A stretch of 12,377 nucleotides of DNA from Pseudomonadota bacterium. GTDB taxonomy: Bacteria > Pseudomonadota > Alphaproteobacteria > Rhizobiales > Rhizobiaceae. Position 1 is the stretch's first letter; every line of letters starts with the position of its first letter. A model generated the notes under the pieces. The model did no database searches. It was not told the origin of the DNA and was given only the letters and a program-made list of their open reading frames with translations. Position numbers and translations under genes: made by a program. The stretch is taken from NCBI GenBank assembly GCA_023390055.1, contig JAEWDP010000181.1, forward strand, positions 1 through 12,377, read 5' to 3'. Positions 7,034 through 12,377 of this stretch are shown piece after piece.

Positions 7034-7320
7034 CGGGGCGCGATCAGATCGGCGTGGCGCTTGGCCGCACGAGCCAGACGGGCGTTGGGTCCGGGCGGAT
7101 CAATCAGCGCCTTGGCAAAACGCATCTGATCCTCGGCAGCCAGACGCAGTACGTCGGCTTCCTCGACCGTGCGGCGGGCATCCTCGCCTGCCGTCGCGAT
7201 AAGGTAGCCAGTCAGCGTCAGGCCGCGCAGCCGTGCGGCGCGCTGCATCTGCTCATAGATATTGACAGGCACCCGCGCTTCAAGGCGGGCGGTTTTGACT
7301 TCACTGGCTGGTCTGGGCAT
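7030..7320 (-). CDS. DUF1778-type ribbon-helix-helix antitoxin
   Basis: A 96-residue protein of the DUF1778 (TacA-like) antitoxin family, which binds its operator as a dimer through the N-terminal ribbon-helix-helix and neutralises a GNAT toxin with its C-terminal tail. The N-terminal strand is KTARLEARVP (residues 9-18), followed by the two helices NIYEQMQRAARLRG and TLTGYLIATAGEDARR. The tail PPGPNARLARAAKRHADLI (75-93) is typical of the toxin-binding part. The ATG at 7320 has a GGGAG ribosome binding site seven bases upstream. The frame is open further upstream to 7608, but that extension reads as low-quality sequence and crosses the promoter. The gene looks intact while the overlapping toxin is truncated, so it is now an orphan antitoxin, possibly still repressing its own promoter. 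Confidence 0.88.
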   Translation of the reverse strand: MPRPASEVKTARLEARVPVNIYEQMQRAARLRGLTLTGYLIATAGEDARRTVEEADVLRLAAEDQMRFAKALIDPPGPNARLARAAKRHADLIAPR

Positions 7321-7339
7321 GACTGATCTCCCTGCTTCA

Positions 7340-7370
7340 TTTATACACGGCATATTGCCGGATTTATCAA
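7340..7370 (-). promoter_or_regulatory. Antitoxin promoter with operator palindrome in the spacer
   Basis: On the minus strand, TTGATA (7370-7365) and TATAAA (7345-7340) stand 19 bases apart, or 18 if the -10 is read as GTATAA. Between them lies an inverted repeat with arms CGGCA and TGCCG around TAT (7348-7360). Ribbon-helix-helix antitoxins repress their own operons through such sites, so this is a plausible operator. The -10 box is 19 bases before the antitoxin ATG, leaving a short leader. Confidence 0.5.
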
Positions 7371-7516
7371 GCATCGGATGAGCTAAACAATCCACTGAAC
7401 AGGTCGCCGAACCATTGCTCGAACACCTCAATCTCGTCATCCGTGACCGGCACGTGATCGGGCCAGTCGTCAGTATCCGTCCATGTGCTGAGGTCACGCT
7501 TGGTATGGCGCGACAA
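7367..7516 (-). pseudogene. Short orphan ORF between terminase relic and antitoxin
   Basis: An open frame that can start at TTG (7516) and encodes 49 residues, including STWTDTDDWPDHVPVTDDEI and FEQWFGDLFSGLF, acidic and aromatic-rich. The composition looks like real coding sequence rather than a shadow frame, and its style recalls small proteins of phage gene clusters, but I cannot name a family. There is no ATG and no good ribosome binding site, and its 5' end overlaps the end of the terminase relic in another frame, so it is probably also a remnant. Its stop codon lies inside the antitoxin -35 box. Confidence 0.3.
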
Positions 7517-7922
7517 TCTCGGAGAGGACGCGAGACGTCCTCCAGATTGTTCGTCGGGCGATACCGTCGGCAGCAAGCGCCTTGTAGTTTATGCTCTTCG
7601 CCTTGCACCGGATCAAGCTTCTGCTCGGCAATAGCTTCAGGTGTTTATAGAGGCGCGAATCATAGTCCACCAGCAACTTTGCTTCATTATAAAGTTCCAT
7701 CGCTTGCCCGTGTGCAGACGTGGTAGACGCGACCAGGTCGCCGGGCAACGCCTCTAGGCCCAACGTCTGCGAGTGTGTGAGCGCGGCACAAAGAGATGTT
7801 TCGCGGCCGCCACGAGGCAATAGTAGGCAGACGCGCCGGACAATCCTATCACCTTTGCGGACAACACGCAGGCCACAGCGTTCGTCATGGACTCGGGGGC
7901 GAGGCTTTTTCCAGCCGTGCAA
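7494..7922 (-). pseudogene. Phage terminase large subunit, degraded ATPase fragment
   Basis: Large terminases package phage DNA using an N-terminal ATPase and a C-terminal nuclease. This frame encodes a piece of the ATPase part: RRVCLLLPRGGRETSLCAAL (ORF residues 29-48) matches the Walker A region, followed by ALPGDLVASTTSAHGQAMEL, then YNEAKLLVDYDSRLYKHLKL and CKAKSINYKALAADG, the usual order in phage terminases. The Walker A lysine is replaced by glutamate (GGRETS, where GGRKTS-like is expected). The frame ends before the Walker B aspartates, and the whole nuclease half is missing. Upstream, 7923-8035 has several stops. It has the same direction as the antitoxin-toxin pair. The fragment is dead, and the family call is made by eye. 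Confidence 0.6.
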
Positions 7923-8035
7923 CGGCTCTGCCGCGCCGGGCAGCGCCTGCTATCAGCACCGTTATTGTCCGCGCAATCAGAACGTATCGAGGTCGAACGC
8001 GTCCGTCGCCGCCATTTCGCGGAGTTGGCGTATCT

Positions 8036-8809
8036 CTATTTTATCGGGGTTGCACCGGGATCCAACTTTAGCAACGGTTCGATATATTCTGCAGCATGTC
8101 TGTCTTCACTGTCTCGGTAGCAGAGGTCACCAGCGTCGGTTCCGATACAGTCAACGCCCAGCATCTGACGGGGATTTAGCCACAGAAGGGCACGCCACTC
8201 CTCCTGGTCGTTGACGTAAAACGTCATTGTCGGTCGAGTTGCTCGAGCGCCGGCAGCAGTCTCGTAGAAAAACGGCTCATCGGTCGCCCAGCCTGGTGGC
8301 AATGTATAAACCAACCCCACATCCGGCGCTTCGATGACCATCATCAATCCGCCATCGCCGATATTGACGGCGGTCAGGATCGTGCCATCGACACTGGCCA
8401 GTACAGGCACAGTCTTGTCCTTTTCGATGGGCTCGAGCCCGTCTTCCTGTAAAAATCGTGCTGCGACCCAACCGGCGCGGGCCAGATCTCCGCTTCGCAT
8501 CAGACACCATCTGGAAGGCATCGCCTTCAACTCTGCTTCTGACATTGTCATGAATACGTCGGCGGGGAGAAATGGCACACATGTAACCTGCTGGAGACCC
8601 CGTTCATCCGGATTGAAGTGGCTAATGACAGCATAGTCAGTTCCAGGTCCCATGCGAGCATTCAGGACGTCATTAGCCCTCACCCCGATTACCTGGTAAC
8701 CATCCGGCCCATGGCCGTCGAGGACAGCCAATGCCGACCGCGTCAAGCCGATGGATAATAAAATTGTGCACGTGACCACCAGGCGGATCAAAAGCGGTAT
8801 GGTCCTCAT
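8036..8809 (-). CDS. Secreted SH3-like domain protein, third gene of the VWA operon
   Basis: A 257-residue protein of unknown function. Residues 1-29 form a signal peptide (MRTIPLLIRLVVTCTILLSI..ALA). Residues about 38-122 look like a bacterial SH3 domain: YQVIGVRANDVLNARMGPGT is the typical start, and GWVAARFLQED the typical end, with an inserted segment containing Cys78 and Cys102 that could form a disulfide. Such domains often bind peptidoglycan or other envelope ligands. The C-terminal half (about 135-257) is not recognised; it contains two more cysteines (in GVDCIGTDAGDLCYRD). The ATG at 8809 shares a base with the VWA stop (TGATG), so translation is probably coupled; a GTG at 8812 is an equally coupled alternative. 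No clear terminator follows the stop. Confidence 0.8.
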   Translation of the reverse strand: MRTIPLLIRLVVTCTILLSIGLTRSALAVLDGHGPDGYQVIGVRANDVLNARMGPGTDYAVISHFNPDERGLQQVTCVPFLPADVFMTMSEAELKAMPSRWCLMRSGDLARAGWVAARFLQEDGLEPIEKDKTVPVLASVDGTILTAVNIGDGGLMMVIEAPDVGLVYTLPPGWATDEPFFYETAAGARATRPTMTFYVNDQEEWRALLWLNPRQMLGVDCIGTDAGDLCYRDSEDRHAAEYIEPLLKLDPGATPIK

Positions 8810-10812
8810 CACTTCACGTCCACAATGGCCCGGCCGAGAACCTTGCGTTTGCTAATGTCGAGATAACGTACCTCGTAGCTGCCTGCTTCTTCCGGAATTT
8901 CCAATGTCAGTGTCTTGTCCGACCCCACCTTGTGGACAGCGATCCAGCTAAAGTCTGGCTGATCGGCGCGAGCGAGCGAAATGCGCTGATCGGCGCTGTC
9001 TGTTCCGCCTACCCACGAGATCGTTATGACATCACCCGGGCGTGCCGAATTGGGAACATCAAGCCCCGCGCCATCATCAAGCGGGGCATCGGCGGCCACC
9101 ACTTCCAGAGAAGCGCTTGCGAGCGTGCGGCGGCCTTCCTCCAGCACGTAGCGGATCTCGTAGAGACCAACTGCGTCGGGTGCCTTCATCCGGCCTTCTG
9201 TCGCGTCTTGCGTACGGATATGCGTCTCGACTTTACCTTCGTCCGCGCCGGCATGCACAATGGTGATGAAGTCGTTGCCGTTGATCGTGGCCGACCAGGC
9301 GATATCTACGGCTGTGCCGGCTCTGATGATCCCAGGGCCGGTGATGCCGACTTCCGCCTCAACCACTTCCACGAGGCTGGATGCCAGCGTGCGACGTCCT
9401 TCGTCTAGCACGTAGCGCAGTTCGTAGAGACCAGGCGTGCCCGGCGCGGTCAGCCGGCCCTTGTCGTCGTCGTGCACCCGAATATGGCTCTTCACCATGC
9501 CTTCATCAGCGCCGGCCGGCACAATGGTGATAAAATCGTTGCCGTTGACGGCACCCGTCCAGGTGAAATCAAAGGCCGCGCCATTCATCACCTCATCAGG
9601 GCCGGAAAGGCCGACTTCCGTCTCAACCACCTCGACGGGGATCGATGCCAGCATGCGACGTCCTTCGTCCAGCACGTAGCGCAGTTCGTAGAGACCAGGC
9701 GTGCCCGGCGCGGTCAGCCGGCCCTTTTCGTCGTCGTGCACCCGGATATGGCTCTTCACCGTGCCTTCATCAGCGCCGACTGGCACAATGGTGATAAAGT
9801 CGTTGCCGTTGTTCGCATCTGTCCATGTGAATTCGAAGGCCGCACCGTTCGTCACTTGTTCAGGGCCGGAAAGGCCGACTTCCGCCTCCACCACTTCGAC
9901 GGAGGTGGATGCCAGCGTGCGACGTCCGTCTTCCGCCACGTAGCGCAATTCGTAGAGGCCGGGCGTTCCCGGCGCGGTCAGCCGACCCTTGTCATTGTCG
10001 TGCACCCGAATATGGCTCTTCACCGTGCCTTCATCTGCGCCGGCTGGCACAATGGTGATAAAGTCGTTGCCGTTGATCGCATCCGTCCATGTGAAATCGA
10101 AGGCCGCACCATTCGTTACCTGTTCGGGACCGGAAAGTTCCACCGTCGCTTCCGCTTCGGGCTCGGGTTCCGCTTCCAACTGTGTATCCATGGCGGACTG
10201 GACGTGCGTCAATGCCTGCGTCAACTCGGCTGCATTGCCTGCCGAAAAATAACGTCCTCCTGTAACGTCGGCCAGACATGAAACCTGCTTACCTTCGTCT
10301 GGCGACAGGCCAAATCCGACAACATGTGCGGTAAAATCCAGGCCGCGCTCTTCCAGTTCTGCAGCAATCGCGCATGGGTCGGCTTCGCACGTCTCGATGC
10401 CATCGGTGATGAGGATCACGGTCGCCTTGTCTTCACTGAAGCGGAGCGCATCGGCAGCTTGGCTCACGGCCGCTGAAATGGGTGTCTTGCCGAGGAATTT
10501 CATCTTGTCGGCAGCTGCCGCAATATCCATCCCTGCATTGGTGTGCGGCGGTACCAGCAGCTCGATATCCGCGCAATTGCCCTTTTCGCGATGGCCGTAT
10601 GCCATGAGGCCGAGCTCGAGGCTGCCGGGCGCACTTTCCAGAACATCACGAAGGGCCCTGCGCGCAATGTCGAGTTTCGGCACGCCGTCGATCTGTCCCC
10701 ACATTGAGGCTGACCCATCGAGAACAATGATCGCTCGTTCGGCGGCCACCGCGTTTACGACCGGGATTAGCATCGTGGCAATCGTTATGGCTGCTGCGTT
10801 GAGAATTTTCAT
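8809..10812 (-). CDS. Secreted von Willebrand factor A protein with tandem 88-residue repeats
   Basis: A 667-residue protein with a signal peptide (residues 1-24, cleavage near VAA/ER). The VWA domain spans about 26-210 and has a complete metal-ion adhesion site: D32-G-S34-A-S36, Thr110 and Asp137 (ITDG). Such domains bind protein partners through a divalent metal. A short acidic linker (EAEPEPEAEATV) leads into four contiguous 88-residue repeats (224-311, 312-399, 400-487, 488-575), each with NGNDFITIV, GADEG, HIR and GLYE(L/I)RYV, then a divergent fifth unit to the C-terminus. These are probably small beta-sandwich modules. The frame is open to 10839, but the ATG at 10812 has a strong GGGGGAAG site and begins the signal peptide. 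It lies 23 bases after the membrane-protein gene and overlaps the SH3 gene. Probably periplasmic or surface; partner unknown. Confidence 0.88.
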   Translation of the reverse strand: MKILNAAAITIATMLIPVVNAVAAERAIIVLDGSASMWGQIDGVPKLDIARRALRDVLESAPGSLELGLMAYGHREKGNCADIELLVPPHTNAGMDIAAAADKMKFLGKTPISAAVSQAADALRFSEDKATVILITDGIETCEADPCAIAAELEERGLDFTAHVVGFGLSPDEGKQVSCLADVTGGRYFSAGNAAELTQALTHVQSAMDTQLEAEPEPEAEATVELSGPEQVTNGAAFDFTWTDAINGNDFITIVPAGADEGTVKSHIRVHDNDKGRLTAPGTPGLYELRYVAEDGRRTLASTSVEVVEAEVGLSGPEQVTNGAAFEFTWTDANNGNDFITIVPVGADEGTVKSHIRVHDDEKGRLTAPGTPGLYELRYVLDEGRRMLASIPVEVVETEVGLSGPDEVMNGAAFDFTWTGAVNGNDFITIVPAGADEGMVKSHIRVHDDDKGRLTAPGTPGLYELRYVLDEGRRTLASSLVEVVEAEVGITGPGIIRAGTAVDIAWSATINGNDFITIVHAGADEGKVETHIRTQDATEGRMKAPDAVGLYEIRYVLEEGRRTLASASLEVVAADAPLDDGAGLDVPNSARPGDVITISWVGGTDSADQRISLARADQPDFSWIAVHKVGSDKTLTLEIPEEAGSYEVRYLDISKRKVLGRAIVDVK
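9088..10143 (-). repeat. Four tandem 264-base repeats inside the VWA gene
   Basis: The units are 9880-10143, 9616-9879, 9352-9615 and 9088-9351 in coding order. The period is exactly 264 bases: the marker CACAATGGTG recurs at 9256, 9520, 9784 and 10048. By my count the first three encoded units agree at about 75 of 88 residues with each other; the fourth is clearly more diverged. The array could expand or contract by recombination without shifting the frame. Confidence 0.95.
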
Positions 10813-10835
10813 CGTCTTCCCCCGGGATAAATAAG

Positions 10836-11819
10836 TCAAATCGGACGTAATGTTTCCGTACCGGTTGCTTCCGGCGCCGAACCACCAAGAGCGCGTGCCT
10901 TCAACTTGCGGAACTTGGCTGACATCTGTTCAAGACGAGCGTCCCATTCGGGATCGGGTTCCTGGCCCTCGACTGTCGTGAAGAATACCTGCATCAGGCA
11001 TGTAATGGCGAAGGGCTCAAGTAGTGCTGCCTTGACGCTCCAGGCAAACAGCAGCGCAAAGACGAAGCCACCTGCCGCCCATGCACCGGGCATCAGATAG
11101 ACAACGAGAGCGGCGGGGGCCAGCATGACCAGGAAGACGAGAAAACTCAGCAGGTAGACGATGATCGCCAGCCAGGCAGCGTTCTTGAGCATGACTTTGT
11201 AGTTTTGACCGTAAAGGACGAGCGCCTCCCTGGCCGAGCTCCAGGGGTTTGTGGAAGCGGTGCGGATGGCATGCGCGAGGATAACCTCGTCGACGAATCC
11301 GACAGCGACACGCAGGAATGCGTGCAAGATTCCCGAAAGCTGTCGCGCTCCCGGCAGCGGCAGAATTGTCAGGATGCCGCGCACCAGTCCGGTGATGACG
11401 CCGATCACTCCTTTGACGAGTTGATCGATTGCAAAGAGGACGCTCGCCTGCGCAAAGCGCTCCTTTACCACTGCCGTCGCATGACTGACCTGCGATTTCC
11501 CCTGTGGCATAGGCTTGCCATCAATCATTTCGACGAGCACTGCAATGTGGCCGGCCTTCACGATGTACAGAATATATTCGCGCGCCCAGTACATGGCCGC
11601 ACCGAATATGCCAAACCCGATCGCCCCGCCCCAAAAAGCGGAACCCGCCTGGAAACTCTCATCACCGAGAGCGCCGACGCCGTAGCCGATGCCCGCACCC
11701 GCACCCGTCACCAGGATGTAGCCAAGTGTGATGCCGAAATAGACTGCCATGCGCAACAAGATGAACGGCATGGTGCGTGTCATCAGCCCCAATGCACCGC
11801 TTATGCTGAAATCCCACAT
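10836..11819 (-). CDS. Polytopic membrane protein, first gene of the VWA operon
   Basis: A 327-residue integral membrane protein that I cannot assign to a named family. Hydrophobic segments lie at about residues 18-50 (glycine-rich, with TGAGAGIGYGVGALG), 59-78, 125-153 (partly amphipathic), 213-242 and 247-278. A cytoplasmic-looking loop (about 98-122) and a charged C-terminal tail (about 282-327) flank them. It shows no ATPase, transporter or enzyme motif that I can see. The frame is open to an ATG at 11837, but the ATG at 11819 has a GGAG site six bases upstream, so I prefer it. The gene stops 23 bases before the VWA start on the same strand, so the three genes form one operon. A role as anchor or export partner of the VWA protein is inference. 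Confidence 0.82.
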   Translation of the reverse strand: MWDFSISGALGLMTRTMPFILLRMAVYFGITLGYILVTGAGAGIGYGVGALGDESFQAGSAFWGGAIGFGIFGAAMYWAREYILYIVKAGHIAVLVEMIDGKPMPQGKSQVSHATAVVKERFAQASVLFAIDQLVKGVIGVITGLVRGILTILPLPGARQLSGILHAFLRVAVGFVDEVILAHAIRTASTNPWSSAREALVLYGQNYKVMLKNAAWLAIIVYLLSFLVFLVMLAPAALVVYLMPGAWAAGGFVFALLFAWSVKAALLEPFAITCLMQVFFTTVEGQEPDPEWDARLEQMSAKFRKLKARALGGSAPEATGTETLRPI

Positions 11820-11877
11820 ATGTTTCTCCACGATCATGACAGGATTCGCACAACTTATCCGGAAGAAAGTGGAACCG

Positions 11878-11897
11878 CCCCGTTCGTTTGAATGGGG
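11878..11897. promoter_or_regulatory. 8-bp hairpin in the divergent intergenic region
   Basis: CCCCGTTC, loop GTTT, GAATGGGG; the stem is complete with one G-T pair. It lies between the membrane-protein gene (minus) and the BA14K-family gene (plus), 58 bases upstream of the former. No T run follows on either strand. A regulator site or 5' leader structure is possible. Confidence 0.3.
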
Positions 11898-11922
11898 ACA
11901 TCCTTGAATTATCCTTTACCAT

Positions 11923-11937
11923 ACACGTGATGCGTGT
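11923..11937. promoter_or_regulatory. Short inverted repeat in the divergent intergenic region
   Basis: ACACG and CGTGT flank the five bases TGATG. This is a possible dimeric regulator site between the two divergent genes. The rest of 11820-12087 shows no gene I trust; promoters for both directions should lie here, but I found no convincing boxes. Confidence 0.2.
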
Positions 11938-12087
11938 GGTGCTCGATACTGGCGTGACGGCCGGGGCGCTGCTGAAGCAGGAGCAAGACGAACCCGGTTT
12001 GCTCGGTAGCGGCACAAAGGTTCGGTTCATGACCCTTCCCCCTGAAGAAGGCCGGTTTGTTCATTCGACTACCATTGGCGGGAGCAT

Positions 12088-12377
12088 ATGAAGACGTTTA
12101 AATCGATACTTTGTTCAATAACGCTTAGCGCTGTGATCGGCATGGTGCCTGCCACGTCAACGGCCGCCACTTTGATGAATGCAGCCGCAATAACAATGGC
12201 GCCAGAGGGGTCTTCGAACGTCTACAACATACAGCATCGAAAGGAATGGCGCCGGAAGAAACCGAACCATCGCCACAGCTATCGTGAGAGATCCCACAAA
12301 CGAGGCTATTGGAATGGACATCGCGGTCAAACTCACAGTCGTCCGAATTATCGCCGGCATTCAGACGGTTTGTGGTA
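12088..12377 (+). CDS. BA14K family protein, N-terminal part
   Basis: The gene runs off the right edge; 96 complete codons are visible. Residues 1-27 form a signal peptide (MKTFKSILCSITLSAVIGMV..TAA). A very basic, histidine- and arginine-rich stretch follows, then GYWNGHRG (73-80) and RPNYRRHSDGLW (85-96), the hallmark of the BA14K family named after the 14-kDa immunoreactive protein of Brucella and common in Hyphomicrobiales. Members are small exported proteins; a lectin-like activity is reported for the Brucella protein, but the role here is unknown. The start ATG at 12088 is preceded by GGGAG only three bases away, a short spacing. It is transcribed away from the VWA operon. Confidence 0.82.
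   Translation, partial: MKTFKSILCSITLSAVIGMVPATSTAATLMNAAAITMAPEGSSNVYNIQHRKEWRRKKPNHRHSYRERSHKRGYWNGHRGQTHSRPNYRRHSDGLW

Noticed and set aside
7924..7947. GC-rich hairpin (GGCTCTGCC / GGCAGCGCC) considered as terminator of the VWA operon
   Set aside because: No T run follows on the minus strand, and it lies about 90 bases past the SH3 stop inside relic DNA; the stem may be chance in GC-rich sequence.
9088..10143. Regular repeats considered as a CRISPR array
   Set aside because: The 264-base units are contiguous with no spacers and are coding; no cas genes are present.
11878..11897. Hairpin considered as an intrinsic terminator
   Set aside because: No T run on either side, and the flanking genes diverge, so no transcript is expected to end here.
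11888..12091. Plus-strand 67-codon frame overlapping the BA14K start
   Set aside because: No ribosome binding site, no family resemblance, and it overlaps the well-supported BA14K gene and its upstream region.

Overview
The window looks like chromosome of an alphaproteobacterium of the order Hyphomicrobiales (Rhizobiales). Three things point there: the gene order rlpA - D-Ala-D-Ala carboxypeptidase - tmk - holB - metG - tatD, the start of a BA14K-family gene at the right edge, and a metG product of the short class. I cannot name the genus. Protein calls rest on motif recognition by eye; no database search was possible.

Left region (1-5868, all minus strand): a housekeeping cluster read right to left. 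It holds an RlpA-type lipoprotein, a penicillin-binding-protein-5-like carboxypeptidase whose second and third active-site motifs are altered, thymidylate kinase, the DNA polymerase III delta' subunit, methionyl-tRNA synthetase and the first 29 codons of a TatD-family metal-dependent hydrolase. tmk and holB overlap by four bases, and metG and tatD are 15 bases apart, so this is probably one operon joining cell-wall, replication and translation genes.

Middle region (5869-8035): a scar of mobile DNA around an intact tRNA-Ser(UGA). It contains about 900 bases with no intact gene, the last codons of a tyrosine recombinase (plus strand), a 29-base imperfect inverted repeat just before the tRNA, the tRNA itself, and then on the minus strand a DUF1778-type ribbon-helix-helix antitoxin. 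The partner GNAT toxin is cut off at the base next to the tRNA CCA end. Behind these lie a short orphan ORF and a degraded phage large-terminase fragment. The antitoxin still has a good ribosome binding site and a promoter with a palindrome in its spacer.

Right region (8036-11819, minus strand): a tight three-gene operon. In transcription order it encodes a polytopic membrane protein, a secreted von Willebrand factor A protein with four tandem 88-residue repeats plus a divergent fifth unit, and a secreted SH3-like protein. The gaps are 23 bases and then a TGATG overlap, so the products are probably made together and act at the envelope or in the periplasm. This is the best candidate here for an uncharacterised system. 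A divergent intergenic region with two small inverted repeats separates it from the partial BA14K-family gene at the right edge.
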